NCBI GenBank assembly: GCA_027343695.1
Contig: DAHWKJ010000076.1
Coordinates: forward strand, 1-61,849
Source: Sulfobacillus sp.
Lineage (GTDB): Bacteria > Bacillota > Sulfobacillia > Sulfobacillales > Sulfobacillaceae
Direction of reading: 5' to 3'
Length of the DNA: 61,849 nucleotides
In this document: positions 16,518-25,783 of the stretch, piece by piece
Layout: every line of letters starts with the position of its first letter
Position numbering within the stretch: the first letter of the stretch is position 1
Notes under the pieces: generated by a model
What the model saw: only the letters and a program-made list of their open reading frames with translations
What the model was told of the DNA's origin: nothing
Database searches by the model: none
Position numbers and translations under genes: made by a program

Positions 16518-17003
16518 TCACGCTATCAACGATACTGGCCGCATGCGATTGTGCAGATCCAACAAGATTCGCCCGCAAAGCACCAATTGCATCATAGCAG
16601 GCAAGGACCAGTTGCCCTCGCCGCATCGCTGAAGGACCTCTTCGCAATCGTCGAGTATGTCCTCCTCTTTTTTACGAAGCAATTCCAAGCGCATTTTGTA
16701 GTACTTCTTTTGCTTTGATAGCGGCCGGCTAGTATTCGCCGTGGAGGGCATGAAAGCCCCTCCGGTCGGCGGATGAAGTGATTCCGTAGGCGTATTCGCC
16801 TGCGGACCATGATGGTATAAACACTGGCAGACCAAAGCCAAGTTGACAGGGAAGTGGATGGGATTGCGGGAAGCATCGATAGGGTTCGGTCCCTTGATTT
16901 CACACCTGCAGGACACGCAACGAGGGTTGACGGCTTCTGCTGCGGCGGCTGTCGTCATGCAACAGGGCAAAGTGCTGTGGGAATGATACTCGGGCACCCA
17001 CAA
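16518..17003 (-). CDS. Hypothetical Cys-rich protein
   Basis: An ORF of 161 codons. It has an N-terminal cysteine cluster (CVSCRC, then C-x-C in LVCQCLYHHG) that could bind a metal. A Pro/Thr/Ser linker follows, then a basic/acidic helical region (KYYKMRLELLRKKEEDILDD) with another CGEG and LVLCG. The true start may be one of several internal Met codons. It is not recognised. Mixed-charge helical composition argues for real coding; its place in an eroded region argues against. Confidence 0.4.
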   Translation of the reverse strand: MWVPEYHSHSTLPCCMTTAAAAEAVNPRCVSCRCEIKGPNPIDASRNPIHFPVNLALVCQCLYHHGPQANTPTESLHPPTGGAFMPSTANTSRPLSKQKKYYKMRLELLRKKEEDILDDCEEVLQRCGEGNWSLPAMMQLVLCGRILLDLHNRMRPVSLIA

Positions 17004-17025
17004 CGACCGACCTGACGCGAGACGT

Positions 17026-17821
17026 GTGGACGTGAACTCTCAATTCAATGTCGCATCAGCGAGAAAAACTCATATCGCCTTTGCGGTGGCCTATGCTTTG
17101 ATGAAGGGAAAGATTGTGACGACGGATTCGATACATCCTCACCCACACGCATGGTCTGCAGGAGCAGGGCGGGCAACTTATATCACGCTTCCCCGAGGGT
17201 ACGCACCGGCAATATGACAACGCGGGCGTGAATCTTCTCGTGAAACTAATTGAGCGCACCACCGGCCGCACCGTCGCAGACATACTCCAACGCCAAGCGT
17301 TTGACCCGCTCGGATTCTCACAAACGGGCTGGAAGACGCACAACGACGACAATCTCATATTCAATGTGCATGAAGACACCGATGTGTTGGGACCGTACGA
17401 CAGTGCGCGGGGCGATCAAAGCAATCTTTTTACATCTGCCCGAGAATTTACCCGTTGGGGCCATGTGCATTTGAATCCCGGGAGAGCGAGTGGGCCTCAT
17501 CTGTTGCCGGCGTCTCTGTTTCGCCACTTAACGACCATGCAGAGTCCGGAAAGCTTGCCCCGCGGCTTACCGACACACGGCTTCTTTTGGTGGGTGCAGG
17601 GTGACACAAATTCACCCATGAGTGAAATTGGAGAACGAGTGCCGCGGGGGGCATGCCAAGTCTTAGGATTCACGGGGTGTGCCTGCCTGGTCATTCCCGA
17701 GATTCATGTGGTAGCCGTTCGGATGTTGAATTACACGGGTCAGCACCAACACCCCGAATTTGATTACTTAACCGACATCCGGCAATTTGGCAACGTAGTC
17801 ACTTCATTATTTACGGGCTAA
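17026..17821 (+). pseudogene. Frameshifted beta-lactamase-fold serine hydrolase
   Basis: Two adjacent frames together give a class C beta-lactamase / penicillin-binding-like esterase. Frame 1 (from 17026) has FNVASARKTHIAFAVAYALM, containing the S-x-x-K nucleophile motif. From about 17120 the reading continues in frame 2 with ILTHTHGLQEQGGQL and YDNAGVNLLVKLIERTTGRT, equivalent to the YSN motif with Asp for Ser. It continues to LGFSQTG, a Trp-rich region and the end at 17821. The shift lies between about 17110 and 17130, and the region before SxxK is also too short. The gene is broken unless the shift is a sequencing error. The intact 3' ORF (17228-17821) alone would lack the nucleophile. Confidence 0.65.
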
Positions 17822-17903
17822 CTTTCCGAAACTATCGAGGGCGTTCGGAGACTATTAACGTCCTCAACCATGGGATAGGAGATGCTCTGCAGCCAACGCT
17901 AAA

Positions 17904-17923
17904 CGCCGGGGTTTCCCCCGGCG
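17904..17923 (-). terminator. Stem-loop after glmS
   Basis: CGCCGGGG and CCCCGGCG form an 8-bp GC stem with a 4-nt loop, 52 bp downstream of the glmS stop. Read on the minus strand it is followed by TTTAGCG, so the T tract is weak. It is probably the end of the cda-glm transcript. Confidence 0.5.
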
Positions 17924-17974
17924 TCAGCGCAGAACATTATTACCAAGCATCAACAGCGAGACCCATCTGCCCCG

Positions 17975-19786
17975 TTATTCCACCGTAACGGATTTGGCTA
18001 AGTTCCGCGGTTGATCTACGTCCTCACCCCGAAATACAGCCGCCCAATATGCTAACAATTGGAGAGGAACCGCCGCCAAGACCAAAGAGGTTAAGGGGTG
18101 TGCCAATGGCAGGTCAATCCGATGATCAATGGGGATATTCTTCGGCAACTGGCCGGCCACGATACCCCACACCTCCCCACCACGGGCCTTAACCTCCAAG
18201 ACGTTGGAGAGGGTCTTATCGACAATAGCGGTTTCCGTAATAACCGCCACCACCGGCGTCCCTTCTTCGATCAGGGCCAAGGTCCCATGTTTGAGTTCAC
18301 CTGCAGCATAAGCCTCTGCATGAATATAGGAGATCTCTTTGAGTTTTAGTTGTCCCTCCATGCAAAGGGCCCAATCCATGCCGCGCCCCACATAAAACAC
18401 ATCGCGGTTTTGGGCCAACTTTTGTGCGAACGCCTTGACTGGGTCCATCCGACTTAAAACGGTTGCACCTAGTGCTGGTACTTCCCTGAGGCCGCGCACG
18501 ATGTCCGGTCGGGGCATTCCTCTTATCTCAGCCAGAGCCAACGCGATTAAACTCAAAACCAAAATCTGCGTGGTGTAAGCTTTGGTCGAGGCCACCGCAA
18601 TTTCCGGTCCGGCGTGCGTATATACCACATCATCGGATTCGCGGGCTAAGGTCGACCCCACCGTATTCGTGATGGCATAAGTCTTACGACCCATTTCTCG
18701 CGCCATGCGCACACAAGCCAATGTGTCCGCGGTTTCACCGGACTGCGAAATTGCTATCACTAACGTGCCGGGTTCGACGAGGGGGTCTTGGTAACGAAAC
18801 TCCGAGGCCACATCGACTGTTACTGTGATGCGGGCTAAACGCTCTATGAGAGCCTTCCCGATAAGTCCTGCATGATAAGCTGTCCCGGCCGCCACTATTT
18901 GAATGCGCGAGACAGCGGCCCACTCCTCACGGGACAAACCGAGTTCCTCCACCACCACCCGATCTCCATCAAGGCGGCCCAAGAGGCAGTCACTCCATGC
19001 TTCGGGCTGCTCCATGATCTCCTTCAACATGAAGTGCTGATAGCCCCCGCGTTCAGCTTGGGCGATGTCCCAATCGACTTCGATTTCTGGCCGCGTAACG
19101 GAATGACCCTCGCTATCCATCACCGTATAGCTGGTCGGAGTCACCACCGCCAGGTCTCCATTTTCAAGAACCACAGCTCTCCGGGTCGCGGCTAAGAACG
19201 CGCTAAAATCGCTCGCCAAGTAGTTTTCTCCCTGACCGAGTCCAATTAAGAGAGGGCTCGTACGGCGCACCGCCACCACCTTGTCGGGCTCGTGAGACGA
19301 GACCGCTAAAAACGCGTAGGCACCCTTTAAGCGTTCTTCAGCACGCCGCACCGCCAACACCAGGTCCTGATTGCCTCCATAGGCCTCAAGGAGGTGGGGA
19401 ATGACTTCGGTATCGGTATCAGAGCTAAACTGGTGACCATCTGCCATTAACTCGTCACGAAGCTCTTGAAAGTTCTCAATAATTCCATTGTGTACGGTGG
19501 CAATCTCACCGTGACAGTCCGTATGCGGATGCGCATTTTGGTCGGTCGGACGTCCATGAGTCGCCCACCGGGTATGCCCAATTCCGCAGGGGCCCGGTGG
19601 CAGTGATCCGAGAACCTCTTGGAGTAAGGTAATCTTGCCTTTACTTTTACGAAGGACAATTCCCTCCGGCAAGGCCAACGCAATGCCTGCCGAGTCATAG
19701 CCACGGTATTCTAAACGCTTCAATCCATCAAAAATAAAGGGTAACGCGCCCGCCTCTTGGCCGACGAACCCCACGATTCCACACAT
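17975..19786 (-). CDS. glmS: Glucosamine-6-phosphate synthase (isomerizing)
   Basis: Makes glucosamine-6-phosphate from fructose-6-phosphate and glutamine, the entry to UDP-GlcNAc and peptidoglycan. The 603-residue protein has the N-terminal glutaminase with catalytic Cys after Met (MCGIVGFVG), RHxRWATHG-like GHTRWATHG and HNGIIENF. Two SIS domains follow (SQSGETADTLACVRMA, VASTKAYTTQ) and the classic C-terminus LAKSVTVE. The start at 19786 is set by the required Cys2; GGAGG lies 11 nt upstream, and the six codons before it are leader. The mRNA leader carries a glmS ribozyme, so expression should fall when its own product accumulates. Confidence 0.98.
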   Translation of the reverse strand: MCGIVGFVGQEAGALPFIFDGLKRLEYRGYDSAGIALALPEGIVLRKSKGKITLLQEVLGSLPPGPCGIGHTRWATHGRPTDQNAHPHTDCHGEIATVHNGIIENFQELRDELMADGHQFSSDTDTEVIPHLLEAYGGNQDLVLAVRRAEERLKGAYAFLAVSSHEPDKVVAVRRTSPLLIGLGQGENYLASDFSAFLAATRRAVVLENGDLAVVTPTSYTVMDSEGHSVTRPEIEVDWDIAQAERGGYQHFMLKEIMEQPEAWSDCLLGRLDGDRVVVEELGLSREEWAAVSRIQIVAAGTAYHAGLIGKALIERLARITVTVDVASEFRYQDPLVEPGTLVIAISQSGETADTLACVRMAREMGRKTYAITNTVGSTLARESDDVVYTHAGPEIAVASTKAYTTQILVLSLIALALAEIRGMPRPDIVRGLREVPALGATVLSRMDPVKAFAQKLAQNRDVFYVGRGMDWALCMEGQLKLKEISYIHAEAYAAGELKHGTLALIEEGTPVVAVITETAIVDKTLSNVLEVKARGGEVWGIVAGQLPKNIPIDHRIDLPLAHPLTSLVLAAVPLQLLAYWAAVFRGEDVDQPRNLAKSVTVE

Positions 19787-19810
19787 GATCTTCATCGCCT
19801 CCATTATTCG

Positions 19811-19962
19811 AATGGAGTCGGCCCTAACCGCACGGTTTTGTGTCGTCCTTACAAACGACCTTTGTCCGTGATTTCTCGGCTGCTAGGGAGCCGGAGGTCA
19901 CCCGCCGAATAGTTCGAGATCCCTCACCTCGTCAACCCATATACATGGGTCCCGGCGCTGTT
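19811..19962 (-). promoter_or_regulatory. glmS ribozyme/riboswitch
   Basis: The minus strand shows the conserved core of the glmS self-cleaving ribozyme: AGCGCC at the cleavage site (19954-19959), then GTTGACGAGGTGAGGG and TCGAACTATTCGGCGGGTGA with CCTCCGG. A P4-like part follows (CACGG ... AAAACCGTG), then GGGCCGACTCC. Cleavage is expected just 5' of the G at 19958. Glucosamine-6-phosphate is the known cofactor for cleavage, after which the downstream mRNA is degraded. It starts 13 bp after the glmM stop and ends about 25 bp before the glmS start, so in a read-through transcript it would cut glmS away from cdaA-cdaR-glmM. Confidence 0.93.
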
Positions 19963-19974
19963 GGCACTGTAAAC

Positions 19975-21321
19975 TTAGGCTTTTGCCGACTGTAAAGCTT
20001 CGTTTACGACCGTAGCCATGCGGTCTGCCCATTGGCCAATCTGGCTCGCATCCCTCCCCTCAAGCATAATCCTCAGTAAGGGCTCGGTGCCGGAAGGCCG
20101 AATCAGGACCCGACCCTCTTCTCCCAGGTCTGCTTGCGCCGCCGCGACCATTTCAATGAGTCCGGGGACTTCACGGGGCCAGTCCGTGATCGGGCGAGGC
20201 AACCTGACGTTCTTCAACACCTGCGGGTACCGTTCAACTTCCCCCACTAGGGCCGAGAGTGGACGGTTTTGCCTCGACATTTCAGCCAGAACCGCCAGTG
20301 CCGTCAAGAGTCCATCCCCGGTCTCGGCCCATTGACGTAAGATAATATGACCCGACTGCTCTCCACCCAACATAAATTCTCCGTCACGCATCCGTGCCGC
20401 CACCCACCGATCGCCTACCGGAGTCCGCTCCAGCCGAATTCCGTGACGACTCAAGGCTCTTTCAAGCCCCAAGTTGGACATCACCGTAGCCACCACGGTA
20501 TCGCCCGTCAACGCTCCATCCGCCTGCAATGCCTTAGCAAGAATGAAAAGAATTTCGTCTCCATCCACAATATGCCCCGTCTCATCAACAGCAATGAGGC
20601 GGTCCGCATCGCCGTCAAACGACAGGCCAATATCGGCCTGATAAGCCAACACGGCCTCTTGCACCACGTTTGGATGAGTGGCACCACACTGCTGGTTGAT
20701 TTGGCTGCCGTCGGGGTCCTGATTCAAAACCACGACGGACAGTCCCAATGCTCTTAAGATTGGCGGCGCCGTGGTTATCGCAGCGCCATGGGCGACATCG
20801 ACCACCACCCGGAACGGCCGCATGCGGCCCTCAAAAATGGCCGTGAGATACTCCTGATAGCGGTCAATGGCCAAGGCTTCGGCATGGGTTACGGTACCCA
20901 CCTGATCCGGCGCCACCGCTCGCAGCCGATGGGGATCACGAACTCCCTCTTCGACACGTTCTTCGAGTGGGGTCGGCCACTTGCGCCCCCCACGATCCAG
21001 TAACTTTATTCCGTTATACTCGGGCGGATTGTGGGACGCAGAAATCATCACACCGGCACGAGCTTGCAGGTTATCGATGAGATAGGCCAGAGCCGGCGTC
21101 GGAATTACGCCCACCATAACCACATCGACCCCCTCCGTCGTAAGCCCTGCCGTCAAGGCCGCCTCCAACATGGGACCGGAGATTCGCGTGTCGCGCCCCA
21201 TGACCACTACGGAGCCGGGCTCAAGGATCCCCGCTGCGGCCTGCCCTATGCGCATTGCTAACTCGACCGTCAGTTCCTGATTTGCTATGCCTCGTGCTCC
21301 GTCTGTGCCAAATAACGCCAT
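19975..21321 (-). CDS. glmM: Phosphoglucosamine mutase
   Basis: Converts glucosamine-6-phosphate to glucosamine-1-phosphate. The 448-residue protein has FGTDGARGIAN at the N-terminus, the active phosphoserine loop SASHNPPEYNGIK (S96), the metal loop DGDADRLIAVD and the sugar-binding GGEQSGHII. It ends with the phosphate-binding RPSGTEPLLRIM. It is third in cdaA-cdaR-glmM-glmS. In other Bacillota GlmM binds and inhibits CdaA, so the order has functional meaning. Confidence 0.97.
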   Translation of the reverse strand: MALFGTDGARGIANQELTVELAMRIGQAAAGILEPGSVVVMGRDTRISGPMLEAALTAGLTTEGVDVVMVGVIPTPALAYLIDNLQARAGVMISASHNPPEYNGIKLLDRGGRKWPTPLEERVEEGVRDPHRLRAVAPDQVGTVTHAEALAIDRYQEYLTAIFEGRMRPFRVVVDVAHGAAITTAPPILRALGLSVVVLNQDPDGSQINQQCGATHPNVVQEAVLAYQADIGLSFDGDADRLIAVDETGHIVDGDEILFILAKALQADGALTGDTVVATVMSNLGLERALSRHGIRLERTPVGDRWVAARMRDGEFMLGGEQSGHIILRQWAETGDGLLTALAVLAEMSRQNRPLSALVGEVERYPQVLKNVRLPRPITDWPREVPGLIEMVAAAQADLGEEGRVLIRPSGTEPLLRIMLEGRDASQIGQWADRMATVVNEALQSAKA

Positions 21322-21370
21322 AATGCCAATTCCTCCGTCACCCTCGTTAGTGTATACGCAATCTAGAGTA

Positions 21371-22309
21371 TTAACCCTTCGGTGTAATCGTGATAGTCAC
21401 CGTTACTTTATTCACCGTGAGGGCTGACGTACCCTTAGGAAACACCAGTGTCATGGTTTCTGCAATACTACTCGTTTGGCCGGATACCGACACCGGTTGG
21501 GTATCGATGGCCGTCACCCCTGACAATGCCGAGGTGGTCCCGGTAATCTCCACCGATGTTGGCGCCACCGATATTTTTTGAATAGTGTAACCCGTCGCCG
21601 GTACCCCGGTGTACTTCACAACAACCGGCACCGTCTTATGAGGCGGGATCGCCGCTATACTTACAGTGGCCGCTGCTAGATTCGGCGAGACCTGAACATG
21701 GGGCACCACCTGCCCGTGCTTATTAACCGGTAACAAGATCACCTGTTCTTGAAAGCCGCTACTGCGACCACCAACCGACACGTCAGCAATGATGTGACGT
21801 ACCAAATCCAGTTCCGTGGTCGGCCCATTGAGGGTTGCTGTCTTTACGCTGGATGTCGAGGCTTTCAACTCATAGCCTGGTGACGGAGTCCCTAATATCC
21901 GTAACGCCACCGGCATCTTTTTGGTTCCGAGTTTTTCTACGGTCACCACCACATGACTCGGTACGATCGACTGCAAACTGGTGCCGGTGGGCGCCGACAC
22001 GCGTATCGGTAACGAATACGTGCCCGCATGGGTAATCGATCCTAAGGCCACGAAGGCGCCGAAGTCTCGGATCTTCGCGCTGGCGACATTTTGCGGCGAT
22101 CCCTTAATAGTGACTTCAATGGTACCGGGTACCACCGAAGAGACGGTCAGATTACTGCGCGGCAAGGATCCTTCCGACAGTTGAATCGGACCAAAAGGCC
22201 GGGTCACCACTTGAGCTGGATTACTGGAGCTCACAATAAACCATAATAAAATCGCCATCACCACGGCGAGGATTTTTACAATCGTCTCATTTTCAAGAAA
22301 GCGATCCAT
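21371..22309 (-). CDS. cdaR: YbbR-domain protein CdaR, CdaA regulator
   Basis: The product has 312 residues. One N-terminal membrane helix (ILAVVMAILLWFIVSSSNPA) is followed by repeated extracytoplasmic YbbR domains, rich in beta structure, with recurring GTPSPGYEL / GVPATGYTI units and V-x-V strands. In Bacillus and Listeria this protein modulates the diadenylate cyclase CdaA from outside the membrane. Its start overlaps the cdaA stop by one base, so they are translationally coupled. The signature LWFIVSSSNP is typical of the family. Confidence 0.93.
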   Translation of the reverse strand: MDRFLENETIVKILAVVMAILLWFIVSSSNPAQVVTRPFGPIQLSEGSLPRSNLTVSSVVPGTIEVTIKGSPQNVASAKIRDFGAFVALGSITHAGTYSLPIRVSAPTGTSLQSIVPSHVVVTVEKLGTKKMPVALRILGTPSPGYELKASTSSVKTATLNGPTTELDLVRHIIADVSVGGRSSGFQEQVILLPVNKHGQVVPHVQVSPNLAAATVSIAAIPPHKTVPVVVKYTGVPATGYTIQKISVAPTSVEITGTTSALSGVTAIDTQPVSVSGQTSSIAETMTLVFPKGTSALTVNKVTVTITITPKG

Positions 22310-23133
22310 TATGAATTAACACCCCGATGCCAAAGCTTTAATCCCGGCGCAGATTTAGGTCGCAAGAGGCGCGTTAATAGCTCGCGTAGGGCCCGATCCT
22401 CTAACCGCCGGTTAAGCCGTCCTTCCGTCGCGATAGAAATCCAACCGGTTTCTTCCGATACCGCTATTGCCACGGCGTCCGACTGTTCTGAGATCCCAAT
22501 CGCCGCACGGTGTCGACTTCCGAGTTCACTCCCGGGTTGCGCGCTATCGGTCAGGGGTAAAAATGCCGCCGCCGCCACCACCTTGTCGCCCCGAATAATC
22601 ACAGCACCGTCATGCAGTGGAGTATTGGGCACAAAGATATTCTCTAACAGGGGGCTCGAAACCACCGCCCCAATCGGGGTGCCAGTGGCGGCGTATTCAT
22701 TGAGACCGGTCTGGCGCTCAAGCACCAAAAGCGCTCCGGTACGACTTCGCGATAGATGGTCACAGGCACGAGCAATCTCATCGACGGTCCGCGTCAAGTG
22801 GCTTTCTTCATGGGTCGCGAGCAATCCCTCCGCAAAGAAGCCCCCCTGCCCAATGTGCTCTAGTGCTCGCCTCAGTTCCGGTTGGAACACAATAGGAATC
22901 GCCACCACTAACATATCCTCAATTTTCACCAACAGAAAATGCGTGGTATAAAGTCGCAGCCATTGGGACACCGGCACCGCCACCAACAGCACCACAATGC
23001 CTTTAATAAGTTGGACCGCGCGGGTTCCCCGAATCAGAATAAAAAATCGGTAGAATCCATACGCAACGATGGCGACATCCACGATCGATAAAAGCCACGA
23101 AGTCCACGACATCGTATGCAAAAATTGCAGCAC
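22309..23133 (-). CDS. cdaA: Diadenylate cyclase CdaA
   Basis: Makes c-di-AMP from two ATP. The 274-residue protein has three N-terminal membrane helices (to about residue 75). The DAC domain follows, with the DGA motif in NTPLHDGAVIIRGD and the RHR motif in LGSRHRAAIGISEQSD, both catalytic. c-di-AMP controls potassium and osmolyte transport and wall stress in Bacillota. The start is GTG at 23133 with a poor ribosome binding site. It is the first gene of the cda-glm operon, with the promoter expected in the 124-bp space shared with the divergent UbiB-like gene. Confidence 0.96.
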   Translation of the reverse strand: MLQFLHTMSWTSWLLSIVDVAIVAYGFYRFFILIRGTRAVQLIKGIVVLLVAVPVSQWLRLYTTHFLLVKIEDMLVVAIPIVFQPELRRALEHIGQGGFFAEGLLATHEESHLTRTVDEIARACDHLSRSRTGALLVLERQTGLNEYAATGTPIGAVVSSPLLENIFVPNTPLHDGAVIIRGDKVVAAAAFLPLTDSAQPGSELGSRHRAAIGISEQSDAVAIAVSEETGWISIATEGRLNRRLEDRALRELLTRLLRPKSAPGLKLWHRGVNS

Positions 23134-23257
23134 GCCATCACCGCCCTATTCCGCCTAGGATCCCTTTGTATCTAAGGTTACCACATTATCGAGTTTGGCC
23201 ATATTCCCTACCCAGCTATTAGAGCGCCTTATGTTAGACTAACCTTGGAGGTACGTT

Positions 23258-24928
23258 ATGGAAGTTGTTCCGCGTCAGGTTTCAAGGGCAAGAAAGGAAC
23301 GCCTTAATTTGGGCTGGTTCCCAGTGTTTTGGAGGATTTATGTGGTGGTATCGATGTTTATCGGCATGTTGCTCAATATTGCGTGGACCACATTTTGGCT
23401 ACGCAACGCGGCACCCGGTCCCGATACCGACGCCCAGTGGGAACGACTCTATCATGCCTTGGCCATTCGGTTTCGAAAGACAGCCGAAGAACTGGGTGGT
23501 CTCGTCATTAAAGTCGGCCAATTTCTCTCCAGCCGCGTGGACTTTCTGCCCAAGATTTTCATTGATGAACTACAAACCTTACAGGATAATGTCGTCTCTG
23601 CTCCATGGGACGAGGTCCGACCCATCCTGGAGCGGGAAATTGGTCCCATCCCGGAGCACTTTCTCTCGTTCTCGCCGCGACCCTTGGCGGCCGCGTCGTT
23701 GGGTCAGGTGTATGAAGCTATCCTGCATACCGGCGAACATGTCGCGGTAAAAGTCCAGCGCCCGCATATTGAATCCATCGTGGCGGCGGATTTGAAGGCG
23801 CTCAGTATCGTGGTACGCCTCACCACCCGCTTGACCAACTTTGGACAAGCCTTTGACCTCTTTACCGTCTTGCGCGAGTTTCGACGTAGTGTGCATGAAG
23901 AGCTCGACTATGTACACGAGGTGGCCAATACCGAAGCCATCCGGGAAGAGTTGCGGGATATTCCGTACGTCCGGGTTCCTGTGACCTTTCCTGACTTGAG
24001 TACCCACCGCGTGGTCACGATGGAATTCTTTGACGGTATTAAGATCAATCAGAGAGACCAACTCGTGGCAAACGGGATTAACCCCAGCCAAATTGCCGAG
24101 CGAGCCATCCGGCTGTATTTGCATATGGTCATGGACTCCGGTATCTTCCACGCCGATCCGCATCCAGGCAATATTTTGGTCGACCCCAAGGGCAACTTAG
24201 TGCTCTTGGATTACGGCATGGTGGGACACTTGGATCCCCTGACCAAACGACATCTCCGCCACCTGTTTGTGGCCATTTCCGAACGCAACGCGGCGTCGCT
24301 GGTCGAGAGTCTAGATAGGCTCGGCATGATTCGCCCGGACGCTAATCGAGCGCAAATCAAGCGTCAAGTCAGTTACCTCCTGGATCGCTATTATGCAGAA
24401 ACTCTAGACCAGCTTCGGGGTCTAGACATTCCCTCGTTGCTACGAGACTTTGAGGCGCTACTGCGAGACCAACCGATCCAAGTCCCGGGTGAATTCGCAT
24501 TTTTAGGACGCGCCATCGCGATCTTAGTGGGTCTAGCGACCGGCCTTGACCCTAACATCAACCTTGTCGAACTCTTTGCGCCCTATGCCAAACGCTTTGT
24601 CACCGAAGACCACGGGGGGACGATGGGCTACGTGCGACAACGTGTAGAGCGCTGGGGGCAAACCGTCGTCGGGCTGCCCGAGCTGTCTACCCGGGTCCTC
24701 CGCCAGATAGAATCCGGTGATATTGAAACCAAAATTCATTGGGATCCCGGTACCGACGTCTTACGCCGGCTCACTCGCTCGGTGCATAGCCTTACGCACG
24801 GCCTTTACGTGATGGGATTCGTGATCGCAGGCACCGTCTTGGTGACGACCGGGCATACGCACTATGCCGATTGGTCATTCGCCCTGGCCGCAGTTGCATT
24901 CCTCTTAGGTTTGATCCGACGCCCCTAA
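23258..24928 (+). CDS. UbiB/ABC1-family atypical kinase
   Basis: The product has 556 residues. Marks of the family are the KxGQ motif in IKVGQFLSSRVDFLP, the Ala-rich nucleotide loop PLAAASLGQVYEA, and the Lys strand VAVKVQRPHIE. The catalytic-loop equivalent is IFHADPHPGNILVD and the DFG equivalent is LLDYGMVG. Two hydrophobic segments at the extreme C-terminus would anchor it in the membrane. UbiB-type proteins assist isoprenoid quinone biosynthesis or lipid transport, consistent with polyprenyl synthase and complex I genes nearby. TTGGAGG lies 6 nt before the ATG. Its 3' end overlaps the convergent permease gene by 24 bp. Confidence 0.92.
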   Translation: MEVVPRQVSRARKERLNLGWFPVFWRIYVVVSMFIGMLLNIAWTTFWLRNAAPGPDTDAQWERLYHALAIRFRKTAEELGGLVIKVGQFLSSRVDFLPKIFIDELQTLQDNVVSAPWDEVRPILEREIGPIPEHFLSFSPRPLAAASLGQVYEAILHTGEHVAVKVQRPHIESIVAADLKALSIVVRLTTRLTNFGQAFDLFTVLREFRRSVHEELDYVHEVANTEAIREELRDIPYVRVPVTFPDLSTHRVVTMEFFDGIKINQRDQLVANGINPSQIAERAIRLYLHMVMDSGIFHADPHPGNILVDPKGNLVLLDYGMVGHLDPLTKRHLRHLFVAISERNAASLVESLDRLGMIRPDANRAQIKRQVSYLLDRYYAETLDQLRGLDIPSLLRDFEALLRDQPIQVPGEFAFLGRAIAILVGLATGLDPNINLVELFAPYAKRFVTEDHGGTMGYVRQRVERWGQTVVGLPELSTRVLRQIESGDIETKIHWDPGTDVLRRLTRSVHSLTHGLYVMGFVIAGTVLVTTGHTHYADWSFALAAVAFLLGLIRRP

Positions 24929-25783
24929 GGGCAGAGGTTTCCTCGCGATCAAGCCTTCAGCCAATCCTACCCCGAAGAGAATCAAGATGGCACCGGCCCC
25001 TTCGTAAAAATTCATCCGTTCCCCCAAAAACACCCACCCTGCACCAGCGGCCACTAACGGGATTAAAAACAAGTAGAGGCTGGTCTTCCCGGCACCCGTG
25101 GCCATCACCGCATTCTGCCAGAGCGATAACCCCATAATCGTCACGAACAAGATGGTATATACGAGTGGCAACCAGGTACTCGGGCCAAAACGCCACACCG
25201 GCTGTAACGTAATGAACGGCAAGAGACCCATGGCGCCAAAAAGGCTCATCCAGCCGGTTAAGGCAATGCCCCGGATCGGAAGTTGGAACACGTCGGTCAA
25301 GACCGTGAACGCCGTCCACAGTACCGCCGCGATGAGGGCATAAACATCCCCACGAATCGACCCGGCAGGGGATGCCCCTACCAACAGCAATACCCCAAAT
25401 AACGACACGATAGCGCCGAGAAACATCCGGCCCGTGGCAACGCGGAGTCGGAGCACCCTTTGCACCACAAGCGTCAGTAACGGGGACAAGTCAAAAAGGA
25501 ACGCAACGTTAGCGGCCATGGTATCGTGCAAGGCCGAGGTGAAAAACCATTGGTAGAGGGACACCCCGACCACTCCCAAAATGATAAGCCGGAGCCAGTG
25601 CGCGGGCTTCCGGGGAATATTTCGAAGCCACCATGGCATCGTCACCAGGGCCGTGCCAAAGAACCGCCAAAACACAAAATCGGCGGGCGCGAATCGCGTC
25701 ACGCCCACCTTGGTCACCACATAATTGAGCCCCCATGACAGGACCACTAGAAGCATCGCGAGGATAAACCCGCGCCGGTTCAC
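24905..25783 (-). CDS. DMT-superfamily (EamA) permease
   Basis: The product has 292 residues with ten hydrophobic helices in two EamA repeats, for example VLSWGLNYVVTKVGVTRFAP in the first and TGAGKTSLYLFLIPLVAAGA in the second, with WVFLGERMNFYEGAGAI near the end. Such proteins export metabolites or amino acids; the substrate is unknown. The GTG at 25783 is preferred because it overlaps the rex stop in a GTGA, giving translational coupling. The longer upstream reading would lie inside rex. Confidence 0.87.
   Translation of the reverse strand: MNRRGFILAMLLVVLSWGLNYVVTKVGVTRFAPADFVFWRFFGTALVTMPWWLRNIPRKPAHWLRLIILGVVGVSLYQWFFTSALHDTMAANVAFLFDLSPLLTLVVQRVLRLRVATGRMFLGAIVSLFGVLLLVGASPAGSIRGDVYALIAAVLWTAFTVLTDVFQLPIRGIALTGWMSLFGAMGLLPFITLQPVWRFGPSTWLPLVYTILFVTIMGLSLWQNAVMATGAGKTSLYLFLIPLVAAGAGWVFLGERMNFYEGAGAILILFGVGLAEGLIARKPLPLGASDQT

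Noticed and set aside
18000..21300. Several 60-150-codon plus-strand ORFs opposite glmS and glmM
   Set aside because: They are shadows of strongly supported minus-strand genes and have no motifs.
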